From Lachnospira sp. UBA4346 (lineage in GTDB: Bacteria > Bacillota > Clostridia > Lachnospirales > Lachnospiraceae), in NCBI GenBank assembly GCA_002394205.1, contig DGTC01000045.1, positions 1-15,725 on the forward strand: DNA of 15,725 bases, given 5' to 3'. The notes beneath the pieces are model-generated. The model ran no database searches. It saw nothing but the letters and a program-made list of their open reading frames with translations, and was not told the origin of the DNA. Every line of letters starts with the position of its first letter. The stretch's first letter is position 1. The position numbers and the translations under genes are program-made. This document shows, in pieces, positions 9,032 to 15,639 of this stretch.

Positions 9032-9535
9032 TTATGCATCATGATGCCACTCTAAGCGGTGTAAATGACCTTCCAGATTCATATGGTCAAAATGATTCTG
9101 ACGCAATGCTTCATATAATACAATCGCAACAGAATTCGACAAATTCAATGAACGAATATCTCCAATCATTGGAATTCGAATACAGGTATCTTCACGATCT
9201 ACCAATAATTCCTCCGGAATTCCTGCACTTTCCTTGCCAAACATAATATAGCAATCCGGTTCATATGACACTTCCGTATATGTCTGTGTCGCCTTTGTCG
9301 TCGCCATATAAATCTTAGCTCCCGGATTCTTATCTAAGAAATCCTGAAAATTATTATAGACTCTCACATCTAACTTATCCCAATAATCCAATCCTGCACG
9401 CTTAACCATTTTATCATTTAACAAAAATCCCAGTGGTTCTATCAAATGCAATCTGGCTCCTGCTGCCACACACGTTCTTCCTATATTTCCTGTATTTGCC
9501 GGCATTTCCGGCTCATGTAATACTATATTTAACAC
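9032..9535 (-). CDS. trmL: tRNA (cytidine/uridine-2'-O-)-methyltransferase TrmL
   Basis: A 167-residue SPOUT-superfamily enzyme. TrmL 2'-O-methylates the wobble nucleotide 34 of tRNA-Leu species using SAM. The three SpoU motifs are present: motif 1 NTGNIGRTC with N14 and R20, motif 2 FGKESAGIPEELL (99-111), and motif 3 IPMIGDIRSLNLSNSVAIVLYEALRQ (121-146), which forms the knotted SAM site. The opening MLNIVLHEPEMPANTGNIGR and IEPLGF...RAGLDYW closely match known TrmL proteins. The start codon is GTG, supported by AAGGGG (9542-9547) 6 bases upstream, which overlaps the stop codon of cheX. This tight spacing suggests co-translation with cheX. Confidence 0.96.
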   Translation of the reverse strand: MLNIVLHEPEMPANTGNIGRTCVAAGARLHLIEPLGFLLNDKMVKRAGLDYWDKLDVRVYNNFQDFLDKNPGAKIYMATTKATQTYTEVSYEPDCYIMFGKESAGIPEELLVDREDTCIRIPMIGDIRSLNLSNSVAIVLYEALRQNHFDHMNLEGHLHRLEWHHDA

Positions 9536-9545
9536 AATTTGCCCC

Positions 9546-10019
9546 TTATCCTTCTATCTTTACTGCAATATCCAACTCTAAAGATACATCACTTCCATTG
9601 AGTGGAATACAAACATTCTTTGCATACATACTTGAAATGCTCATCGAACCAACTACCAATGTCGGTGGCGTAATATCGATACCAACACCCTTTGTCGAAA
9701 GAATTGTTGCCGCATTTCCCATAATCATATTACCGAGTTCTCCAATTGCACTCTTCGCCATATCATCAAGTGCCGTTACCGGCATTCCCATCATCATCTT
9801 TGATGCTACAGTCATCGCACTCTCTACCGGAAATGCAAGCAATACCTGTCCTCTCATTTCACCTGTAACACCAATCATAATAATCGCTGATTCATCTGCA
9901 AATGCTGTTGTCTTAACGTATGGTTTACCGATCTGCACATCTGTCTGACATGCATCCTTTAAAATTCCTGTTGCCGCCATCAAAAACGGATTAATATATT
10001 CTACACTGATATCTGCCAT
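9546..10019 (-). CDS. cheX: CheX-family chemotaxis protein (CheY-P phosphatase type)
   Basis: A 157-residue soluble protein of the CheC/CheX/FliY phosphatase family. These remove phosphate from CheY-P during chemotactic adaptation through an E-x-x-N pair; here AIGELGNMIMGNA supplies E94 and N97. Only one such motif is present, and the length and absence of other domains fit CheX rather than CheC or FliY. The opening MADISVEYINPFLMAATGIL is also typical of CheX. An ideal AGGAGG (10025-10030) precedes the ATG. No other chemotaxis or flagellar gene is in the window; the gene sits between an AIR-synthase-like gene (50 bases upstream) and trmL (10 bases downstream). It could alternatively act on a different CheY-like receiver protein. 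Confidence 0.9.
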   Translation of the reverse strand: MADISVEYINPFLMAATGILKDACQTDVQIGKPYVKTTAFADESAIIMIGVTGEMRGQVLLAFPVESAMTVASKMMMGMPVTALDDMAKSAIGELGNMIMGNAATILSTKGVGIDITPPTLVVGSMSISSMYAKNVCIPLNGSDVSLELDIAVKIEG

Positions 10020-10070
10020 ATCTTCCTCCTAAATTCACCATTCGCGGTGTTGTTTATTTTTCATTTTCTT

Positions 10071-11024
10071 TTAAAGGAAACGATATATCTCATCCCTTTG
10101 CGGCGTTTCTAGGAAACGCTCTTCTTCCTGTGTATACAATATTTTGTCTTTACGATCTGTCGCAACTCCAATTACCGTTGCTGATACACCCTGTTGCTGT
10201 AATCCGCGTACCAAAGCATCCGGTCTGTCTGTTGCAATTAATAATGCTCCGCTCGACTCCAGCTTGTATGGATTTACATCAAACATTTCGCAAATTTCAA
10301 TCATCTCCTGTCGGACAGGAATCTTTCTAAAATCAATTTCCAGCCCAACATGTCCAGCCTCTGCCATATCCCATAGTGCTGCAAATACACCGCCTTCTGA
10401 CACATCATGCATCGCTGTAACACCAAATTGACGTGCGTAAACTGCTTCTGTTGCAACAGAGCGTTCCTCTTGTATTCCATACGCTTTATCAATCAATTCC
10501 TGCGTATATTTACTAAGAATCTCTTCCTGCTTGTTGTCAATAATCTTCTGAATACCGCCAATACCGATTCTCTTTGTCATCACAATGGACTGACCTGCCC
10601 TTAGATTCTTTGCTGTAATCGCTTTATCTGTAACGCCAATTCCCGTTACAGTAACAACAGGTTCTTTAACCATATCATTAATTCTGGTATGACCACCTGA
10701 TATCTTCATTCCTAATGTCTCGCACTGTGCGTTAAGACTCCGTATTTCTTCTTTCAGATTATATTCATTAAAGTTTCGCGGCATAATCACACATACACTT
10801 GCTGCAAGTGGCGTTCCGCCACACGCATAAATATTATTTGCTACATGATATACCGGCCACAATCCACTTTCTGTACTGCTAAGAATCTCCTGATCTTGTG
10901 CTTCTAATGACACAATCCCGCAGTCTACCCCAATTGCCGGTTTGGCAACTCTTTCATTTTTACTTTTGAGCAACTTTAACACTGACCGGCTCAATATGGA
11001 ATTCGATACTTTTCCCGGATTCAT
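10071..11024 (-). CDS. AIR synthase-related protein (PurM/HypE/ThiL/SelD superfamily)
   Basis: A 317-residue protein with the two-part fold of PurM/HypE/SelD ATP-binding enzymes. Seen: ANNIYACGGTPLAASVCV (62-79), ISGGHTRI (108-115), the loop TKRIGIGGI (150-158), and in the second half MHDVSEGGVFAALWDMAEA (205-223) and NPYKLESSGALLIA (251-264). It looks closest to HypE-like proteins. The N-terminal stretch that normally reads GDDAAV reads GVDCGIV (32-38), so the metal/ATP contacts may differ. The C-terminus (DEIYRFL) lacks the PRIC ending that HypE uses to make thiocyanate for hydrogenase, and no hydrogenase genes are near, so HypE function is unlikely. Substrate unknown. AGGAGAAA (11027-11034) gives a clear ribosome binding site. 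It is probably first in an operon with cheX and trmL. Confidence 0.85.
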   Translation of the reverse strand: MNPGKVSNSILSRSVLKLLKSKNERVAKPAIGVDCGIVSLEAQDQEILSSTESGLWPVYHVANNIYACGGTPLAASVCVIMPRNFNEYNLKEEIRSLNAQCETLGMKISGGHTRINDMVKEPVVTVTGIGVTDKAITAKNLRAGQSIVMTKRIGIGGIQKIIDNKQEEILSKYTQELIDKAYGIQEERSVATEAVYARQFGVTAMHDVSEGGVFAALWDMAEAGHVGLEIDFRKIPVRQEMIEICEMFDVNPYKLESSGALLIATDRPDALVRGLQQQGVSATVIGVATDRKDKILYTQEEERFLETPQRDEIYRFL

Positions 11025-11083
11025 AATTTCTCCTACAATATTCTTAGATTCTTACTTGCTACTTGCCATGAATTCGTTTATTA

Positions 11084-11191
11084 TTAAAGAAAAACCGATG
11101 CAACCATCGGTACAACCATTGCAAGAATCAGAATCATTATAATAACAGATGAAATTAATTTTTTTGTTTTTTTGTTTTGAAAATTTATCAT
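11084..11191 (-). CDS. 35-residue single-pass membrane peptide
   Basis: A short frame with a good ribosome binding site (AAAGGA about 5 bases before the ATG at 11191). The product has a basic N-terminus (MINFQNKKTKK) followed by one hydrophobic helix (about residues 12-35), so the predicted topology is N-terminus in the cytoplasm. This general look recalls the small membrane peptide Prli42 that anchors the stressosome in Firmicutes, but I do not see enough identity to give that name. The last codons also form a terminator-like hairpin, and a plausible promoter lies upstream (11263-11291). Existence of the gene is inferred from start signals, composition and terminator, not from recognised homology. 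Confidence 0.6.
   Translation of the reverse strand: MINFQNKKTKKLISSVIIMILILAMVVPMVASVFL
11086..11111 (-). terminator. Intrinsic terminator inside the 3' end of the 35-residue gene
   Basis: On the minus strand ACCGATG and CATCGGT form a perfect 7-bp stem around a 4-base loop (GTTG), followed at once by a T-rich tract (TTTTCTTT) that runs into the TAA stop. The hairpin lies wholly within coding sequence. It should end the small transcript before the AIR-synthase-like gene, at least in part. Confidence 0.6.
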
Positions 11192-11262
11192 GATTTTCCT
11201 TTCTGCAATCCATTAATCGCAGGTTTCATTTTTATATAGATATATTGCATAATCTTATGCTT

Positions 11263-11314
11263 ATCATACTACAAAACCTGTCACTTTGCAAAACTTGTAT
11301 AAAAGTTTTATATT
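11263..11314. promoter_or_regulatory. Back-to-back promoters sharing one palindromic -35 box
   Basis: TTGCAA (11286-11291) reads the same on both strands. Rightward, TATATT (11309-11314) lies 17 bases away; leftward, TATGAT (minus strand, 11268-11263) also lies 17 bases away. These would drive the plus-strand unknown gene at 11368 and the minus-strand 35-residue gene. A 7-bp inverted repeat (AAAACTT 11290-11296, AAGTTTT 11303-11309) fills the rightward spacer and GCATAATCTTATGC (11247-11260) lies near the expected leftward start site; either might be an operator. Confidence 0.45.
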
Positions 11315-11367
11315 TTATACACATTCTTTATTATTTGCCATTACAATTTGGTGAGATTGGAGATTTT

Positions 11368-11985
11368 ATGCATTTTATATTACCTTATTTTATTGTTTTA
11401 ATTATTATTTTTCAGGTGTTGTTACGCAACAATACCAAAAAAAGAAAAGACAGTCTGGATACCTTTTGGAAACGGGAACAAGAAGCGAATTCTGTCCGTC
11501 GAAAGGACATTTCCCAATTAGACTATATTACCATTCCAAATGACCTTCCAATGGTAACAACAGACAATCATGCTCTTCTTCAGGCACAGCATACCATTGA
11601 AACTTTGCGTACCCACTGTAAAGAGCATCGGATTCTCAATCTTTCTAATCAGAGTAATACAGATTTAAAGCTCGCTTACGGCGTTGCCAACCTAAACACA
11701 TTAACAGAATGTGATGATCGCTTCACGCAGCTTATCCGTGCACTTGATATCGCAGGTCGCTTAACATTCGAAGAAGAACATCCGCTAGAAGGTGTTCAGA
11801 TTTTAGAATATGCGGTTTCAATCGGTTCTGATATTCGCAGTACATATACAACGCTCACAGATTTCTATCACGCCATAGACGATACCGACGCATTTGATAA
11901 ATTATTAACACATGCAAATGCGCTGCAGTCTATTACCAAAGAGCCTATTCTTGCATATATGAAGATGCCTCATCAGCGACGATAA
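11368..11985 (+). CDS. Membrane-anchored protein of unknown function
   Basis: A 205-residue protein that I do not recognise. The frame is open from 11245, but the start at 11368 is preferred because GGAGA lies 4 bases before this ATG while the upstream region contains the promoter. One N-terminal membrane helix (about 2-19, HFILPYFIVLIIIFQVLL) is followed by a basic stretch (NNTKKRKD), so the bulk is probably cytoplasmic. The C-terminal part (about 100-190) is predicted by eye to be helical with spacing like degenerate tetratricopeptide repeats (YGVANLNTL, LTFEEEHPLEGVQILEYAV, YTTLTDFYHAI). Its last 13 bases overlap the tail of the convergent exonuclease gene. Similarity to a named family cannot be claimed. 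Confidence 0.8.
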   Translation: MHFILPYFIVLIIIFQVLLRNNTKKRKDSLDTFWKREQEANSVRRKDISQLDYITIPNDLPMVTTDNHALLQAQHTIETLRTHCKEHRILNLSNQSNTDLKLAYGVANLNTLTECDDRFTQLIRALDIAGRLTFEEEHPLEGVQILEYAVSIGSDIRSTYTTLTDFYHAIDDTDAFDKLLTHANALQSITKEPILAYMKMPHQRR

Positions 11986-12698
11986 CGCTGGTACGGCATC
12001 TTGCCATATTCTGATATAATTCCGTCAATAAGCTGCGATGCCCTGCTCTTGGTCATACCATCGATTTCTTCCTCTAATTCCACTTTATGATACTGCATTA
12101 ATGCTGTCAAATACCGTTTCTGTGCCAGTGTAATCGGCGTATCTTTTTTCACCGAATAATTTAATGCCTGTACCTGATTAAGCCCTTGTTCCTGCGGAAA
12201 TCTGTCTGCCAATAATTGATATAATTTCATTGCACTTACTGCATCATCATATGCCCTATGAGAGCTTCCGGCATCAATTTCAAAATATTCACACAAATAT
12301 TCCAGATTCTTATGCTCCACTTCCGGCAATAATCTTCTGGCTAGTTTTAATGTATCTATTCCGTCTTTTTCAAATGATTTACTTTGATTCAGTGCTGCTT
12401 TCTTTAAGAAGCTGTAATCAAAAATAATGTTATGTCCAAGCAATGGTGCATCTCCAATGAAATCTAAGATTTCATCTATCACTTCTTCAATTACCGGTGC
12501 ACCTTGCAGCATCTCATTGGTAATTCCTGTTAATTGTACAATTCTATTATCTAATCTTCTCTGTGGCTGAATCAGTTTCTGATACTTCGCTGTTATTTTT
12601 CCTTCTTCGACCTTTGCCATTCCAATTTCAATAATTTTATCATTTGCCGGATTTACCCCTGTAGTTTCTAAATCCAGTGCAATATATGTATTTATCAT
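11973..12698 (-). CDS. DnaQ-like 3'-5' exonuclease (DEDDh) with extra C-terminal domain
   Basis: A 241-residue protein. The exonuclease domain (about 4-170) has all DEDDh residues: D9 and E11 (LDLETTG), D94 (GHNIIFDYSFL), and H147 with D152 (SHRAYDD). This is the fold of the proofreading subunit of DNA polymerase III, and stand-alone versions act on DNA or RNA 3' ends. After it comes a segment (about 178-241) with TPITLAQKRYLTALMQYH and LTKSRASQLIDGIISEYG-like sequence, a small helical module that recurs in Firmicutes proteins and whose role I cannot state; its exact wording here is GMTKSRASQLIDGII. AGGA 7 bases before the ATG is an adequate ribosome binding site. The gene follows nth after 195 bases that contain attenuator-like hairpins. 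Confidence 0.92.
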   Translation of the reverse strand: MINTYIALDLETTGVNPANDKIIEIGMAKVEEGKITAKYQKLIQPQRRLDNRIVQLTGITNEMLQGAPVIEEVIDEILDFIGDAPLLGHNIIFDYSFLKKAALNQSKSFEKDGIDTLKLARRLLPEVEHKNLEYLCEYFEIDAGSSHRAYDDAVSAMKLYQLLADRFPQEQGLNQVQALNYSVKKDTPITLAQKRYLTALMQYHKVELEEEIDGMTKSRASQLIDGIISEYGKMPYQRYRR

Positions 12699-12787
12699 AT
12701 TATCATCCTTAAATTTCGAATTCGTATTTCGTTAATATATTTCTGATGCGAATGTTTTACCTTCGTTTCATTTGGACATTGATCGTT

Positions 12788-12848
12788 ATGGCTCTTGACC
12801 GTCCGTTAGGTCAAAAAATCATGACCTTACATTCATAAAGCCATGATT
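12788..12848 (-). promoter_or_regulatory. Attenuator-like alternative hairpins upstream of the exonuclease gene
   Basis: In minus-strand order, AATCATG (12848-12842) can pair with CATGATT (12823-12817) and is followed by a T run (12818-12813), which resembles an intrinsic terminator with an 18-base loop. The overlapping AGGTCA can instead pair with TGACCT further on, and that TTGACC can pair with GGTCAA. An outer ATGGCT (12844-12839) matches AGCCAT (12793-12788). The pairings exclude one another in the manner of an attenuator. It may equally be a plain terminator for the GGDEF-nth transcript. No ligand or leader peptide is evident. Confidence 0.4.
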
Positions 12849-12893
12849 CTGTTCCATATTTTGCTGTCGTAATATATTTTTCTTTCTATGTCA

Positions 12894-13529
12894 TTATCCA
12901 ATTGTTTTATCCGCAGCCTTGCAAATACCGCTCAGAAAACATTCTGCACACTTTGGATTTCTCGCCGTACAGATTTCTCTTCCAAATGTAATAATCTGAA
13001 TATTGTAAAGAATCCAATGATCTTTTGGAAGTACTTTCATCAAATCCTGTTCTACTTTATCCGGTTCTGTTTCTTTCGTAAATCCAAGTCTCTTTGATAT
13101 TCTCTTTACATGCGTATCTACAACAATACTCGGATCATGAAAAATATTACCACGAATGACATTTGCCGTCTTTCTTCCAACTCCCGGTAGTGATGTCAGT
13201 TCTTCTAATGTTGCCGGTACTTCATCATGAAATTCAATATGAATCAATTGTGCCGTGCGTATTACATTTTTTGCCTTACTATGATAGAAACCGATGGAAT
13301 GAATATCACGCTCCATCTCTTCTATATCTGCATTTGCAAATGCTTCTACGGTAGGATACTTCTGAAATAAATCCTTCGTAACAATATTAACACGCTCATC
13401 CGTACACTGTGCTGACAACATCGTCGCCACCAATAATTCCCACGGTGTCTTATAATTCAGACTACATCTGTATTCTGTTGTATAATACGTATCTAACAAA
13501 TCCAATATCTGTTTCGTTCTCTTTGTCAT
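12894..13529 (-). CDS. nth: Endonuclease III, DNA glycosylase/AP lyase
   Basis: A 211-residue enzyme of standard length (E. coli Nth is 211). It removes oxidised pyrimidines from DNA and cleaves at the abasic site, in base excision repair. The helix-hairpin-helix LPGVGRKTANVI carries the catalytic K120, and VDTHVKRISKRLG supplies the catalytic D138. The C-terminal 4Fe-4S loop has C187, C194, C197 and C203 in the canonical C-x6-C-x2-C-x5-C spacing. The ATG shares its A with the TAA stop of the upstream GGDEF gene (TAATG), which indicates translational coupling. All key residues are intact. Confidence 0.98.
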   Translation of the reverse strand: MTKRTKQILDLLDTYYTTEYRCSLNYKTPWELLVATMLSAQCTDERVNIVTKDLFQKYPTVEAFANADIEEMERDIHSIGFYHSKAKNVIRTAQLIHIEFHDEVPATLEELTSLPGVGRKTANVIRGNIFHDPSIVVDTHVKRISKRLGFTKETEPDKVEQDLMKVLPKDHWILYNIQIITFGREICTARNPKCAECFLSGICKAADKTIG

Positions 13530-15280
13530 TAATGCTCAAATCTCATTCCTAAAATGTTGCCAAGAATAGAAAGATACAGAATCTCATTATCCTCCCACTG
13601 GCGTTTTCTCAGTGTTCTGTTAAATGATACAATACTATGCATACGAATATCTTTCTTAACATCAATCTGTATTGCCTGATTAATATTCATCTCCGTAAAA
13701 GCATGAAACAAGGTCGGTGTCTTACGCTCAAAAGAATTAATATTATTAATTACCATGGTATTATCTTCACGGAATTCTGTCATATAATTATCTTCATACA
13801 AATAAACACCATCACAAGCTGATGTCCTGTCATCACCATACAATGTATATCGATGATAATTTGCACCATTCATCTCATATAAATATATACTATCTATTCC
13901 AAATGTCAATGCAATTTTTTCTGCGACCGCCTCTGCCGTACTGTCTTTGCGAATACAATACTGATTGACAATTTCATTTACAACACTGCTCTTACGATAT
14001 TTATAAGAAAAAATATCTGATTCCTTCGCATCGCCTTTTCCGTTGATGTAATTGCTGTGTAAATCATTCTGATAAATAATATATCTGTTTCTTCCTTTTT
14101 CTTTTGCAAGATAAAGCATCTTATCTGCAATCTCAAATAGAGATTTATAATCCGATGCATCTCTTGGATACGTTGCAGAACCAATTGAACAGGTAATATC
14201 CGGCTTCGAATCATCATTTGCATAGAGCCACTCTACATTACTTCGAATGGAACGCAGTACAGTCCGCACAGAATCCACTGTGGAATATCCTTCCAATACA
14301 ATAAACATCTCATCGCCGCCAATTCTACCGGAAATTCCCTTTCCATCTACTGCTTCCCGAATCAAATTCGCAACTTTAGTAATAACTTCATCTCCAAACA
14401 TATGTCCAAATCCATCATTGACCGACTTAAAATCATCTATATCAATAATTGCAATGGTTACTGTATTGTTTGGTTTCGAAGCAATTAAACGCTGTGCATA
14501 ATTCGTAATCGCACGCTTATTAAGCAAATTGGTACCAGAATCAAGTTCATCCGGCAAGAATGATACACTTCTTTCTCCTCTGCTAATCGGACTAATAATA
14601 GATACTGTTGCAATAACCTGTGAACGCTGCTGCATTCCACTTAACGTTTTTCCTTTGATTACGCACCACTGTCTTCTATCTCCATCATGCATAAGACTGA
14701 TATTCAATTCATGCTCAAATGTCATCGTTCCCAATTGAAAATCTTCACATAACTTATTGAATTCCGAAATACATTTGCTGTCAACTGCGCCACTTTCTAA
14801 TTTATACGATTTCCAATCTGCTAATGTACCACTATAAAAATTCATCTGCTGATGCCCACCCAGCATAAAAATCTTAAGTCTGTCTGTATCAATATCATAC
14901 GACATCATCAGTGATTCCATCAGACTAAAATACTCTGTATATCGGTCATTATTTCCTTTCAGATCTTCTAATGCATTCTGATACTCTGCAATATCCTGAA
15001 GCTGCAACTCCAGGAGATCCCCTTCACCTCGCAGAATTGATACAAGCATCCAACGATATTGTCCATCGTATCGCACCATTCTTAATGTAATAACATCTAC
15101 ACCCTCTTCTGAATTCATAGCTTCTTCTAAACGGTGCATATCTTCTGGATGTATTGATCTTGCTAAAGAATAAATCACATTCTCTCCAAAAAAAGAAAAG
15201 AAATTCTGGTCCCCGTTTTTAATTCCTAACTCCCTATCAATAACTACCTTGCATTTCGCAAACTTTTTTTCTTTTACCAT
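13529..15280 (-). CDS. PAS-GGDEF-GAF protein, probable diguanylate cyclase
   Basis: A 583-residue soluble protein with no membrane segment. A PAS domain (about 22-100, with IHPEDMHRLEEAM and DGQYRWMLV) and a second PAS-like region (about 112-232) precede a GGDEF domain (about 245-405) with the substrate/metal residues AIIDIDDFKSVNDGFGHMFGDE (277-298) and the signature RIGGDEMF, where Met replaces Phe. The last 150 residues (about 425-583) look like a GAF domain. The enzyme would make cyclic di-GMP from two GTP. The RxxD inhibitory site that normally lies five residues before the signature is absent (DGKG here), so product feedback is unlikely. The ribosome binding site is GGGTGAG about 5 bases before the ATG. 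A promoter lies upstream at 15347-15375, and the gene overlaps nth by one base. Confidence 0.92.
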   Translation of the reverse strand: MVKEKKFAKCKVVIDRELGIKNGDQNFFSFFGENVIYSLARSIHPEDMHRLEEAMNSEEGVDVITLRMVRYDGQYRWMLVSILRGEGDLLELQLQDIAEYQNALEDLKGNNDRYTEYFSLMESLMMSYDIDTDRLKIFMLGGHQQMNFYSGTLADWKSYKLESGAVDSKCISEFNKLCEDFQLGTMTFEHELNISLMHDGDRRQWCVIKGKTLSGMQQRSQVIATVSIISPISRGERSVSFLPDELDSGTNLLNKRAITNYAQRLIASKPNNTVTIAIIDIDDFKSVNDGFGHMFGDEVITKVANLIREAVDGKGISGRIGGDEMFIVLEGYSTVDSVRTVLRSIRSNVEWLYANDDSKPDITCSIGSATYPRDASDYKSLFEIADKMLYLAKEKGRNRYIIYQNDLHSNYINGKGDAKESDIFSYKYRKSSVVNEIVNQYCIRKDSTAEAVAEKIALTFGIDSIYLYEMNGANYHRYTLYGDDRTSACDGVYLYEDNYMTEFREDNTMVINNINSFERKTPTLFHAFTEMNINQAIQIDVKKDIRMHSIVSFNRTLRKRQWEDNEILYLSILGNILGMRFEH

Positions 15281-15346
15281 TCCTACTCACCCAATTATTT
15301 TACGAAATCCTTTTGTAACAATGCGTCTACACGCCATCTAGTTTAT

Positions 15347-15375
15347 AGTATAATATTGATACTTTTGACCGACAA
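15347..15375 (-). promoter_or_regulatory. Promoter for the GGDEF-nth operon
   Basis: On the minus strand TTGTCG (15375-15370) and TATACT (15352-15347) are separated by exactly 17 bases. The -10 box matches the sigma-A consensus at five of six positions and the -35 box at four. A transcript starting about 7 bases downstream would have a leader of roughly 60 bases. Confidence 0.55.
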
Positions 15376-15392
15376 GTCCGAACTTTTTTCTA

Positions 15393-15558
15393 GTACCCTA
15401 AAATAATAATTTGAAATGAGTAAAAGCCAGTAAACACGGCTATTCCATAAAATTTTTTGCACAAAATGTTCACAATTTGCTATGGTAAATCATAAAAATC
15501 TAGTACTCCCCATTTGCAGCATTTAGTGGTACTTTCGCACCATATCATTTTAGGGTAC
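15393..15558. repeat. 166-base segment bounded by 12-bp inverted repeats
   Basis: GTACCCTAAAAT (15393-15404) is matched exactly by ATTTTAGGGTAC (15547-15558), and both outer flanks are T-rich when read inward. Inside are a second pair of short repeats (AGTAC at 15502, GTACT at 15529), a repeat of CTAGTAC (15390 and 15500), and a hairpin with a GAAA tetraloop on the minus strand (stem TGGTGC/GTACCA, 15527-15542). There is no coding frame. It could be a small MITE-like or REP-like element, or processing and termination structures after the tRNA genes. No target-site duplication is visible. Apart from this and the GGDEF promoter, I see nothing else in the gap 15281-15564. Confidence 0.45.
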
Positions 15559-15564
15559 AAAAAA

Positions 15565-15635
15565 AGCGGGTGATGGGAATCGAACCCACGTATCTAGCTT
15601 GGAAGGCTAGTGTTCTACCATTGAACTACACCCGC
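15565..15635 (-). tRNA. tRNA-Gly (anticodon TCC)
   Basis: The 71-base gene folds into a full cloverleaf: acceptor GCGGGTG with CACCCGC, D stem GTTC/GAAC, anticodon stem CTAGC/GCTAG around CTTCCAA (anticodon TCC), and T arm with TTCGATT. The discriminator base is T, as usual in bacterial tRNA-Gly. CCA is not encoded; a run of seven T follows, of which the first is the discriminator. It is 4 bases after the tRNA-Phe gene, so the two are probably processed from one transcript. Confidence 0.96.
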
Positions 15636-15639
15636 AAAG

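Noticed and set aside
9433..9948. Plus-strand open frame of 171 codons, hydrophobic product
   Set aside because: It is antisense to cheX and the start of trmL, both of which have clear family motifs. The hydrophobicity follows from reading Ala/Gly/Met-rich cheX codons backwards.
11245..11367. Upstream extension of the unknown membrane protein gene (41 extra codons)
   Set aside because: The extension runs through the divergent promoter region and lacks a ribosome binding site, whereas the ATG at 11368 has GGAGA at the right distance followed by a normal membrane helix.
9032..15280. The mix of signalling and nucleic-acid genes as a phage defence island
   Set aside because: Nth, TrmL, the DnaQ-like exonuclease and CheX all have intact housekeeping signatures, there is no nuclease-effector pairing or mobile gene, and base composition looks uniform across the region.
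15425..15441. AGCC/GGCT hairpin on the minus strand as a terminator for the tRNA transcript
   Set aside because: A 4-bp stem with a 9-base loop and only four T is too weak to call.
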